From NCBI GenBank assembly GCA_938040325.1, contig CALHXW010000348.1, forward strand, positions 1 to 34,360: 34,360 nt of DNA, given 5' to 3'. The notes under the pieces are model-generated. The model worked only from the letters and a program-made list of their open reading frames with translations. It was not told the DNA's origin and searched no databases. The position numbers and the translations under genes were made by a program. Of this stretch, positions 24,963 to 32,428 are shown piece by piece; the stretch's first letter is position 1, and every line of letters begins with the position of its first letter. This DNA is from an uncultured bacterium. GTDB lineage: Bacteria; Myxococcota_A; UBA9042; PHBI01.

Positions 24963-25330
24963 GCAGGCCCCGTTTGCCGGCGTAGCATCCACCGCCATAA
25001 GCTCTCACGATGCAGCCTTTCACCTGCTTCGCCGGTAGACTCGGTCCTCGCTTCTTGAGCAACGGCCCGATTCCACGTCGATCCAGGCGGCACCTGGCCG
25101 TTCGGTGCTCTAGCAGCGTTCGGGGAAATACGGATTCTGGGACGCGGCGAGGTGTGCCGCTGGGGTGATGAACGAGAGGAAACCACAACGCGGGTTGCAG
25201 GGGCGCAGCTCCTGAGTGATCTCGAGATCATCGCTCCAGTGGTGCGCATCGCAAAGTCATCAGATTCTGTATTTCCCCGAACGCTGCTAGCAGCGTTCGC
25301 TGACATCCCTACGCCGCGCCGCGCCCCGCA
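24963..25330. other. Convergent intergenic region carrying a miniature element
   Basis: About 370 bases between two convergent genes. About half of it is the family 2 element at 25110-25290. The rest has no gene that I can support; a few short open frames lack ribosome sites. No clear terminator hairpin with a T-run is seen. Confidence 0.5.
25110..25290. mobile_element. Miniature inverted-repeat element, family 2 (CTAG-flanked)
   Basis: CTAGCAGCGTTCGGGGAAAT plus AC at 25110-25131 is repeated as a perfect 22-bp inverted copy ending at 25290 (GTATTTCCCCGAACGCTGCT plus AG). Both outer tips are CTAG, which reads as a 4-bp target duplication, leaving a core of about 173 bp. The inverted match continues imperfectly for a further 8-10 bases. 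The interior carries the 14-bp palindrome TGATCTCGAGATCA (25217-25230) and no gene. Target CTAG fits the YTAR-type target described for IS701 and some IS5-group elements; the transposase that would mobilise it is not in the window. Confidence 0.8.
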
Positions 25331-26098
25331 TCAAGCAGCTGCGCGCCACTTCCCAGGCGCTGAGCTAGCACGATCGGACGCTGTCCATGGCTGGATGTTG
25401 AGCCTCTCTCGGACGTCGGAGAGTGGCTCGTCGAGGTAGCGCTCCCAGTACACGGCGAGCAGCGGCGCGGCTTGGCGTCCGCGGCGGTGCGACTTGAGGA
25501 GGCCATGGCGCAAGGCCCACCAGCGCCGCTCAAGGACCAGGTGTTTGATGCCGCCCAGCGCAATCAGCGCTGTGGAGCTCGGCAGGCCCGTCTGGGCGAG
25601 CGAGAAGGCGTGGACCAAGATCTCTTCGTAGGGGTCGACACCGAAGCCCATCAGCACGTGCCATAGGTCGTGGCACTGGCGCAGGCGCTGCATCAGGTAG
25701 GCGGCGTCTTCGTCCTCGGTGTAGTGAGCCGGCACCCCGTAGAGCTTGGTGTCGAGTCCATTGTCGTCGAAGAAGCGGGCGAGCTCGCGACCGAGGGTGC
25801 CGTCAGGCAGCGCACGCATCTTCGCGAAGTCGACATCGATGAAGTCGGGCCGGTCACGCATCAGATCGGCGCCATCACCGTGGTCGAGCGCGCCGCTGTC
25901 GAGCAGGTGTCGGAGCTGGGTCTTGGCGGTGATCTCCTCGACGATGAGCACGTCCGCGAGGCGCTCCGAGTCCAGCAGCAGGCGCCAACCAGCCGTCAGC
26001 GCTTCTCGCCAGCGCGCGCGACTCAAGCCGCGGGGGAGATGAATGCTCGTGGCGGGTCGGAGGGTCTTGTGCATCACGTTCTTCATGTCCTCGACCAT
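25331..26098 (-). CDS. Coq4-family protein
   Basis: A 255-residue protein matching the Coq4 family, which in mitochondria and some bacteria acts in ubiquinone biosynthesis, binding a metal and a quinone intermediate. The metal motif HDxxH-x11-E is intact: H143-D-L-W-H147 and Glu159 in CHDLWHVLMGFGVDPYEE. N-terminal features (LDSERLADVLIVEE) and AFSLAQTGLPSSTALIALGG also fit. Length (~230-260) is normal. No signal peptide or membrane segment is visible. The start is either 26098 or 26086 (MKNVMHK); neither has a good ribosome site. No other quinone gene is in the window. It is divergent from a TetR gene across an inverted repeat (26099-26132), which suggests repression by that TetR. Confidence 0.88.
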   Translation of the reverse strand: MVEDMKNVMHKTLRPATSIHLPRGLSRARWREALTAGWRLLLDSERLADVLIVEEITAKTQLRHLLDSGALDHGDGADLMRDRPDFIDVDFAKMRALPDGTLGRELARFFDDNGLDTKLYGVPAHYTEDEDAAYLMQRLRQCHDLWHVLMGFGVDPYEEILVHAFSLAQTGLPSSTALIALGGIKHLVLERRWWALRHGLLKSHRRGRQAAPLLAVYWERYLDEPLSDVRERLNIQPWTASDRASSAPGKWRAAA

Positions 26099-26132
26099 AA
26101 ATGCGAGTTATGCTCGCGTACAACTCGCGTTT
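26099..26132. promoter_or_regulatory. Inverted repeat between coq4-like and tetR genes
   Basis: AAATGCGAGTT (26099-26109) and AACTCGCGTTT (26122-26132) pair with one mismatch over a 12-base gap. It sits at the coq4-like start and immediately upstream of the ribosome site of the TetR gene (GTG at 26146). TetR proteins normally bind such palindromes in divergent promoters and repress both sides. Confidence 0.55.
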
Positions 26133-26145
26133 ACTGGAGCCGCCT

Positions 26146-26787
26146 GTGTCGCTCGATAGCCCGATTCCTCGTAGCTGCCTCATCAAGATCCCGCGGCAGC
26201 AGCGCTCGATCGCCATGGTCCAGACCATCCTGGATGCCGCGATCATTGTGCTCCAGCGCGATGGAATGGCAGCCTTCAACACCAACCACGTCGCCACGGT
26301 CGCTGGCGTCAGCCCTGGCTCGATCTACCAATACTTCGCCAACAAGGAGATGATCGTCGCCGCGATCGTCGAGCGCGGCGTCCTCGACGTGGAAGAGACC
26401 ATTCGGGCCCAAGTCGCCAGTGCCGGCACAATCGACCCGCTCGTCTTCATCGGTCAGCTCTGCCGCTTGCTGCTGGCGGGCCTCGAGCCGTACCGAGACC
26501 TGCTGGCGGAGATCCTCAGCGGTACGCCGATTCTCTCAGGTACGGGCGTCGCCGCCATCATGGAGTCTCGCTTGAGCGCTGCGCTGACCGACTTCCTCAC
26601 CGTCAACATCGAACGCTACAGCCTCCGGGGGGGACGTCCAGCGGTGTACTCGGTCGTCAACGGGGCGATCTACGTGTCGCTGAAGTGGTTGAGCGAGCGT
26701 CCGCTGCTCATCACGCGCGACGACCTGGTCGACGTCTTCATAATGCAGCTCCAAGCGATGCTTGAGGTGCGAGAGCCGATGCCGTGA
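26146..26787 (+). CDS. TetR/AcrR-family transcription regulator
   Basis: A 213-residue regulator. The N-terminal helix-turn-helix (~20-65) reads QTILDAAIIVLQRDG, then TNHVATVAGVSPGSIYQYF, then NKEMIVAAIV, the TetR signature. The C-terminal ligand domain (~75-205) is all-helical and unspecific. I chose GTG at 26146 since GGAG sits six bases upstream (26136-26139) and the start lies just after the inverted repeat at 26099-26132; an ATG at 26101 would place the start inside that palindrome. The ligand is unknown. Because the other divergent gene is Coq4-like, a quinone, lipid or redox-related inducer would be a reasonable guess. Confidence 0.9.
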   Translation: MSLDSPIPRSCLIKIPRQQRSIAMVQTILDAAIIVLQRDGMAAFNTNHVATVAGVSPGSIYQYFANKEMIVAAIVERGVLDVEETIRAQVASAGTIDPLVFIGQLCRLLLAGLEPYRDLLAEILSGTPILSGTGVAAIMESRLSAALTDFLTVNIERYSLRGGRPAVYSVVNGAIYVSLKWLSERPLLITRDDLVDVFIMQLQAMLEVREPMP

Positions 26788-26876
26788 CCACGCCGCGGCG
26801 TTGACGAGGGGGCAGCCGGATCCTTAGTCTGAGGCCGCTGAAGCGGGCTCACGACGAGCGCGCGACAAGGGGACCC

Positions 26877-28634
26877 ATGACGCGCCGCCGACCGACCGAC
26901 GCCCTGAGCGTGCTTGCTGCGATCTGCCTGCTCCACGCGTGCAGCCACGACAGCGCCGATGACGTCGTCGACACCGCGGCGGACACGGCGCTAGCAGACA
27001 CAGCGATAGCCGACACCGCGCTAGCAGACACAGCGCTAGCCGACACCGCGCTAGCTGACACCGCGCCGCCAGCAGACACCGCGCCGCCAGCAGACACCGC
27101 GTCGCCAGCAGACACCGCATCGCCAGCAGACACCGCATCGCCAGTAGACACCGTGCTAGCAGACACCGCGCCGCCGGCAGACACCGCACCGCCGGCAGAC
27201 ACCGCACCGCCGGCAGACACCGCGCCGCCGGCAGACACCGCGCCGCCGGCAGACACCGCACCGCCGGCAGACACCGCGCCGCCGGCAGACACCACGCCGC
27301 CGACCTGCCAGTGGACGACGCCGCTACCTGCGATCAGCGACTCCCCAATGCCGGCCCTAGCCGGCACCGTCCAGACCACGACCACCGATGGCTTCACCGA
27401 CGACTACCTCGTGGACCCGACCAACACCTTCAAGGTCGGAATTCGCCGCGAGTGGGGCGGCTCCATCACGTTCTTCGGGTTTAAGGGCAACGGCCCTGGC
27501 ATGAACCTCACCAACACCATCGACGCCAACGACACGGGCCGCGAGGTGCAGGTGGCGATCTACGACCCCGACCGGCGCGGCCAGGGCTGCGCCCACAACG
27601 CATCCTGCCAGACGACCCCTTCAACCTGCCCGTTCAGCATCACGTACCTCGGATGGAACCCGGTCCAGGGCGGCAACCGCTGCAACATTGGCTCGGACCT
27701 CAGCGCGCTGCCCGGCGCCGGACCGCGGCTCTCCATCTCAACCATCCCGCGCCACTGGAACCCGAACTGGGACTTCACCGACTGCACCACCAGCGGCTGC
27801 CAGGACCCGAACCTCCAGGACCTCGAGTCCGACGTCGAGCTGACTCAGACGCTCACTTGGGTCCGACCTCGCATCGTGGAGCTGCGCTACACGTTGCGAA
27901 ACCTCGCGGCCATCGACCATGCGCCGATGGACCAGGAGATGCCCACCACGTACACCGCCAACGGCAACGGCGGGCCCGATCTGTGGCGCATGATGACCGC
28001 TGGCGGCGCCGAAATCGACATCGACGTGCCCGCCAACGATGGCTTCTTCATGAAGAACTTCGACAGCCCTGCCCCCTGGGTGACGCTCCAGAACGACAAC
28101 CTCGACTACGGCGTGGGCATCCTCTACGAGAACGGCCTGACCGCCTTTCAGGCCTGGCAGAACCGGGACCTGCCCTTCAACAACGTTCGCTCGCGCTTCC
28201 CGTTCGGGCTCGCTCCCAACGGCGTCGTCAACGCTCGAGCCTACCTGATGCTTGGCGCGTACAGCACCATCGCTGCAGACGCCGCCGCTCTCATGGACGA
28301 CCTTGCCCCCTTCGGCTTCCTCGACGCCCCGGCCGAGGGCGCGGTGGTGAACGGCCCGACGACCGTCAGCGGGTGGGCGCTGGACAACCGCGGCGTGACA
28401 TCGATGCACGCTCGCCTCGACCAAGACACGATCATTCCGCTGACCTACGGCGCAGCCCGGCCGGATGTCGCCAAGGCCTGGCCTGGCTACCCCGGCGGGA
28501 GCGCGGTTGGCTTTAGCGGAACGATCGACTTCGGAAACGGCCCGTGCCCGCGCAAGCTCGTCATTGTGGCCCTCGACGGCGACGGCAACAGCCGGGTGAT
28601 TGCCCAGCGCCTCGTGCTGACGAGCGCCCCGTGA
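26877..28634 (+). CDS. Lipoprotein with long DTA-repeat linker and Ig-like C-terminus
   Basis: A 585-residue exported lipoprotein. The signal peptide ends in LLHAC (Cys22). Residues ~32-140 are a low-complexity linker made of five-residue ALADT and six-residue APPADT steps. Residues ~145-480 form a folded, strand-rich domain with conserved-looking REWGGSITFFGFKG, NDTGREVQVAIYDPD and GWNPVQGG and several Cys; I cannot assign it to a named family. Residues ~485-585 resemble a bacterial Ig-like domain (GWALDNRGVTSMHARLD, then YGAARPDVAKAWPGYPGG). ATG at 26877 has AAGGGG close upstream. The stop overlaps the GTG start of the phosphatase gene by four bases (GTGA), so they are coupled and probably act at the same site. 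Confidence 0.85.
   Translation: MTRRRPTDALSVLAAICLLHACSHDSADDVVDTAADTALADTAIADTALADTALADTALADTAPPADTAPPADTASPADTASPADTASPVDTVLADTAPPADTAPPADTAPPADTAPPADTAPPADTAPPADTAPPADTTPPTCQWTTPLPAISDSPMPALAGTVQTTTTDGFTDDYLVDPTNTFKVGIRREWGGSITFFGFKGNGPGMNLTNTIDANDTGREVQVAIYDPDRRGQGCAHNASCQTTPSTCPFSITYLGWNPVQGGNRCNIGSDLSALPGAGPRLSISTIPRHWNPNWDFTDCTTSGCQDPNLQDLESDVELTQTLTWVRPRIVELRYTLRNLAAIDHAPMDQEMPTTYTANGNGGPDLWRMMTAGGAEIDIDVPANDGFFMKNFDSPAPWVTLQNDNLDYGVGILYENGLTAFQAWQNRDLPFNNVRSRFPFGLAPNGVVNARAYLMLGAYSTIAADAAALMDDLAPFGFLDAPAEGAVVNGPTTVSGWALDNRGVTSMHARLDQDTIIPLTYGAARPDVAKAWPGYPGGSAVGFSGTIDFGNGPCPRKLVIVALDGDGNSRVIAQRLVLTSAP
26970..27294 (+). repeat. DTA minisatellite within a lipoprotein linker
   Basis: Units of 15 bp (GCGCTAGCAGACACC type) come first, then 18-bp units: five of GC(G/A)(C/T)CGCCAG type, a shorter interruption, and seven near-identical copies of GCGCCGCCGGCAGACACC from 27168. 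The last seven differ only at one third codon position (G or A), a sign of recent expansion. Copy number would be expected to vary between strains without changing the frame, since all units are multiples of three. Confidence 0.9.
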
Positions 28635-30241
28635 GCGGACCCGACGACGCGTCGACAGTCGACCGGCGCACGTTCCTCGCGGGCGCCGCAGGCTTGCTCG
28701 TCGCTGGCGTGGCGGGGTGTGGAGACAACGCGACTCAGGCGCCCGTCGACAATGACGCCGACGTCAGCGACACAGCCGACGCCGACGCACCCGACGCCGA
28801 CATCGACACGCTCGGCGACGCGGCGATGGACGCGGCGATGGACGCAACCGACAGCACCGAGCAGGCCGACACTGTCGCCGCACTCGACAGCGCGCCCGCC
28901 GACGCCGGCAGCGACGCTATGGACGCGGACACGGCGGAGGCCCCCGACACGGCGGTCAGCGACGCTGCCGAAGCCGACACCGCCACGCCCGCCGACCGCT
29001 TCGAGCCCGGCGACTGGGCGCTCATCGAGGCTGCCTTTCCCTACGCGGTCCAGTCTGGCGACCCACGTCCGGACGGTGCGGTGTTCATCACGCGCTTCAC
29101 CGGTACAGCGGCCCTCACGCTGTCGGTTTTTGTCGCCGACGGACCCGGCCTTGGCGGCCCGCTTGTCCTCGCCGTCAACGCACCCACCAACGCCCACGGC
29201 ATGGCGCGGGTGCGCATCGCCAGCTTGGAGCTGACCCCGTGGACGGTCTACCACTACTGCTTCACGTCGAGTGCTGGCCGCAGCGTCATCGGCCGCTTTC
29301 GCACGGCACCGGCCCCAGCGGACTCGCCGGTCGTCACCTTTGGCGGCGCCTCATGTGCGCGCTACCTCTTCCGTCCGTTCGACGTGCTCAGCCGCGCCAG
29401 CGAGTCGTCGCTCGACTTCTTCGTCTTCGCCGGCGACACCACCTACGCCGACGGCTCCGAGACCCTCGCAGCCTACCGCGACAGGTGGGGTGAGAACCTC
29501 GGCGAGGCCGGCTTCCGCGAGCTCTTTCGGTCGACCTCAACGGTGGCCACGTGGGACGACCACGAGGTGGAAAACGACTGGGACCCCACGACCATCTCCG
29601 CGACGAAGCGTGAGGCCGCGACCGAAGCGTTCTTCGAACACATGGCTGTCGACCGCAACCCGGCTGAGCCGAACCAGATCTACCGCACGGTGAGCTACGG
29701 CCAGACGCTCGACGTCTTTGTCCTCGACTGCCGCAGCGAGCGCATCCGCACCCAGAGCCAGTACCTGTCGCCGGACCAGCTCGCCTGGCTCAAGTCCGAG
29801 CTCAGCGCATCCCAGGCGACCTTCAAGGTCATCGTCAACTCGGTGCCCATCACGGCGTGGCCGCCCCTCTATCTCGGCAAGGCCGACCGCTGGGAGAGCC
29901 ACGACGCCCAGCGCAACGAGCTGCTCGGCCACATCGAACAGAGCGTGCCCGGCGTGATCTGGATCGCCGGCGACTTCCACTTCGGCGCCCACGTCCACGT
30001 GGACCCGCCGAACGGCGCATTCCATGCCCAGCGCGAGCTCCTGATGGGCCCCATTGCCCACGTCAACCCTGCCCTCGGCATCATCCAGCTGACCGGCGAC
30101 CCGGCCCAGTTCCTGTGGACCAGCGCCGAGCGCAACTACGTCCGCTTCACCGCCGACCCCAACCCGAGCCCGCCGACGTTCACGGCTGAGTGGATCGGCA
30201 CGACAGGCCAGGTCCTGCACACGGCGACGCTCACAATCTGA
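28631..30241 (+). CDS. PhoD-like phosphatase, predicted Tat-exported lipoprotein
   Basis: A 536-residue metallophosphatase of the alkaline phosphatase D family, which hydrolyses phosphomono- or diesters outside the cytoplasm using Ca/Fe-type metals. The N-terminus has a twin-arginine motif, DRRTFLAG (12-13), and a lipobox VAGC (Cys30). An Asp/Ala/Thr linker follows (~35-125). The PhoD N-terminal beta domain (~130-240) precedes the metallophosphatase core, which shows FAGDTTYAD (~267), TWDDHEVENDW (~308), DCRSERIR and GDFHFGAH (~447). GTG at 28631 overlaps the stop of the upstream lipoprotein (GTGA). Its stop is five bases from the convergent Kelch-like gene. The linker matches those of neighbouring lipoproteins, a common outer-surface design. 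Confidence 0.93.
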   Translation: MSGPDDASTVDRRTFLAGAAGLLVAGVAGCGDNATQAPVDNDADVSDTADADAPDADIDTLGDAAMDAAMDATDSTEQADTVAALDSAPADAGSDAMDADTAEAPDTAVSDAAEADTATPADRFEPGDWALIEAAFPYAVQSGDPRPDGAVFITRFTGTAALTLSVFVADGPGLGGPLVLAVNAPTNAHGMARVRIASLELTPWTVYHYCFTSSAGRSVIGRFRTAPAPADSPVVTFGGASCARYLFRPFDVLSRASESSLDFFVFAGDTTYADGSETLAAYRDRWGENLGEAGFRELFRSTSTVATWDDHEVENDWDPTTISATKREAATEAFFEHMAVDRNPAEPNQIYRTVSYGQTLDVFVLDCRSERIRTQSQYLSPDQLAWLKSELSASQATFKVIVNSVPITAWPPLYLGKADRWESHDAQRNELLGHIEQSVPGVIWIAGDFHFGAHVHVDPPNGAFHAQRELLMGPIAHVNPALGIIQLTGDPAQFLWTSAERNYVRFTADPNPSPPTFTAEWIGTTGQVLHTATLTI

Positions 30242-30246
30242 CCAGC

Positions 30247-32334
30247 TCAGGGCTCAGTCGCGGCTGGGATTAGATAGTCGACCATGAGCTCAAGATAGCC
30301 GGTCTCCAAGACCGCGGGGGTCCCGCCCCCGCCGTTGGGCGCGGCCGTTGTCAACGCCAGGTGTAGCGTGTCGAGGGTGTTGAACGGACCGCTCTCCGGC
30401 TCGAGAGCAACCGATGTCGAAACGACGAGCGCATCCACATCGCCATCGTTTCCGTCGACCCACGCGACCGGTTGCCACGCCGATTCATCCCAGAACAGGA
30501 GCTTAGCCCCCACCGGCGCGCCCGGTTGCCCACCGCGACCGCCCGTCTCTGCGAGGACCGTGACCCCGGTCACAGAGAAACGCTCGTCGCCAATCGACGC
30601 CCGTGGCAGACGCGCGATGTGCGCCGGTCCGAGCTCAGCAGGCAAGCGCCAGCTATGAAGCTCAGCGCGTGCGTCACCGCCACTATCGAGCTTGTTGGTG
30701 CTTTGAAGGACGAGAGCCTGCCCTTCCGTTCGGTCCCAGACCGCACCGTCGATCCCGAGCCCGATCTCCGGGACCCCGCTGCCGTCACCAAACGGAACCT
30801 CGGCGTCAGGCAAGGGAACCCAATGATCGTCCGCCCAACGCCAGGGGGTCCGGCAGAATCCACCCGTCCACTCGCCCTCACAGGCGCCGAACGGCGAGAG
30901 AACGCTGCCACCGAAGAGCAAGACGCTCTGCCACGTGTCAGCATAGAATAGGCTTGGACGTCGTCGATGATCTGGCCACAGACCTGAGTTGTCGTCAGGT
31001 GCTTCGAAAAAGCTCAGCGGTTCGCTGGGTTGAGCGGCTGCGAGCATTGTGTCGCTCACGGGCTGGTTGCTGACCAACACACCGCCCGGCCAAATACCGC
31101 CAAAGAGAAGAAACTCTTGTCGACTCTCATCGAACGCCATCGCCGCATCCACGCGTGCACGTGTTGCGATTGGCGCGCCGACAAAGAGATTGTCGAGCGG
31201 TGACGTCTCCACAACGTGCTGCGTCGCGTACCAGCAGAGCTGCGGTTCGTTGGCGTCGCTCCGCTGGTACTCCCCGGCGCCGAGGCAATCGCCGTCGTTA
31301 TAGCCCCCGACGAAGTAGGCCGTGCCTGTGTCATCGAACGCTGCAGCCATGCCCGCTCGACCCGGCGAGACGATGAGCTGCGGTTGCCAGCCGTCGCCGT
31401 CGAACTCCCACAGTCCCGGGGTATAGCCGTTTGGAGTACAGACGCACTCGTCGCCGATCAACGCGCAGGATTCGGAAGCCCCACCGGTCAGCAGCAGGCG
31501 CTCCGAGTCCGCAACCAGAGTCGCGTCGACGACGGCCCTGGGTGAGCCGAGACCAACCCACTCGCGATTGCGCCAGCGAAACCCGTCCCAGACGTGGGTA
31601 CCGACCGACACTGACGACTGGCAGGCGTTGCCGTCACGCAGGCGGCCTCCGAACGTGACCATGCCGTTGCCCCAGGCCCCGACCGCGACCCGAGTGGCCG
31701 CGGGCGGCGGTTCAGTGGCGACGGGTTGCAGCGCTTCCCAGCCGGCGCCGTCCCACGCCCAAAGTCCAGGCCGAAGGGGTATCGCATCAACTCCCAGTGC
31801 TTGCGGGACCGAGTAGGGAGCAGCGAAGACGATCTGACCGCGACCGGGGTGGAAGGCCGCGCTACCGTACTGGGACACAGGCGGGATTTCATGCGGCGAC
31901 GATGGATCGGGTGCGTCCGGAACAATGTGGTCCCACTCAACGCCATCATACTCCCAGACGTCACGGTGGCAGGTGAGGGCCGCAGACGTATCGCAGCCGC
32001 CGATCGCCACCAGCCTCTCGCGTTCGCGGTCGTACGCGAGCGCCAGGCCAAGCCGAGCCGGTGGTCGGTTGCTGTCCTCGTCCGCGGTCCAAGTGGATGT
32101 CGTTCGATCGAAGCGCCACACGCGGTCGCATTCGCCGAACAGACTCGGGGCGATCGTGTTCGCTCCAGTATCGGCGAAGCCGCCACACCCCTCTATGCCG
32201 CCGGGCGCCCTGCCACCCAACAACACGATCTCGCCGCGGCTTTCGTCGAACGCGAGCGCAGCGTCGAGTCGACGCAACGGCGCTAGCCCCAAATCAAGCG
32301 CTATTTTCGAGCGAGGCGAAGGCGATGCGTGCAT
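30247..32334 (-). CDS. 3' part of a split Kelch-like protein
   Basis: 695 codons from an ATG inside the inserted element (32334); the native part starts at LAPLRRLDAALAFDESRGEI. It contains repeated Kelch-like units: RLDAALAFDESRGEIVLLGG, RLGLALAYDRERERLVAIGG, RVDAAMAFDESRQEFLLFGG and YADTWQSVLLFGG, each a blade of a beta-propeller, with several Cys pairs. The C-terminal ~200 residues are strand-rich with no motif I know. It has no signal peptide and no clear ribosome site for the element-borne ATG, so it is probably expressed poorly or not at all. Upstream, the frame joins exactly to the gene at 32294-34360 if the element is removed. Confidence 0.8.
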   Translation of the reverse strand: MHASPSPRSKIALDLGLAPLRRLDAALAFDESRGEIVLLGGRAPGGIEGCGGFADTGANTIAPSLFGECDRVWRFDRTTSTWTADEDSNRPPARLGLALAYDRERERLVAIGGCDTSAALTCHRDVWEYDGVEWDHIVPDAPDPSSPHEIPPVSQYGSAAFHPGRGQIVFAAPYSVPQALGVDAIPLRPGLWAWDGAGWEALQPVATEPPPAATRVAVGAWGNGMVTFGGRLRDGNACQSSVSVGTHVWDGFRWRNREWVGLGSPRAVVDATLVADSERLLLTGGASESCALIGDECVCTPNGYTPGLWEFDGDGWQPQLIVSPGRAGMAAAFDDTGTAYFVGGYNDGDCLGAGEYQRSDANEPQLCWYATQHVVETSPLDNLFVGAPIATRARVDAAMAFDESRQEFLLFGGIWPGGVLVSNQPVSDTMLAAAQPSEPLSFFEAPDDNSGLWPDHRRRPSLFYADTWQSVLLFGGSVLSPFGACEGEWTGGFCRTPWRWADDHWVPLPDAEVPFGDGSGVPEIGLGIDGAVWDRTEGQALVLQSTNKLDSGGDARAELHSWRLPAELGPAHIARLPRASIGDERFSVTGVTVLAETGGRGGQPGAPVGAKLLFWDESAWQPVAWVDGNDGDVDALVVSTSVALEPESGPFNTLDTLHLALTTAAPNGGGGTPAVLETGYLELMVDYLIPAATEP

Positions 32335-32428
32335 CGTCGAGTTCAGGTGAGCGAAGCGAACGCACGGACGTCGCTGGCGAGGGCATCGCCAAAGCCGCAG
32401 CCGGAAAGAGCGCTTGTTTTGGGGCTAG
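32283..32428. mobile_element. Miniature inverted-repeat element, family 1, inserted in the Kelch gene
   Basis: CTAG stands at 32283-32286 and 32425-32428. Just inside, CCCCAAATCAAGCGCT (32287-32302) and AGCGCTTGTTTTGGGG (32409-32424) are inverted copies with one mismatch in 16, with partial pairing continuing inward. The core is 138 bp. Removing the core plus one CTAG (142 bp) joins the two Kelch reading frames in phase, giving PWSGLAPLRRLDAALAFDES across the joint. The element is too short for a transposase. Its right end is repeated at 23020-23057. Confidence 0.88.

Noticed and set aside
23151..24998. 615-codon minus-strand frame opposite the histidine kinase
   Set aside because: High GC content opens antisense frames; the plus strand holds all kinase and receiver motifs.
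24963..25109. Possible tRNA-like folding between the histidine kinase and the element
   Set aside because: No cloverleaf with a consistent acceptor stem and T-loop could be drawn.
26970..27294. Regular repeats that could suggest a CRISPR array
   Set aside because: Units are 15-18 bp, contiguous, without spacers, and translate in frame as a protein linker.
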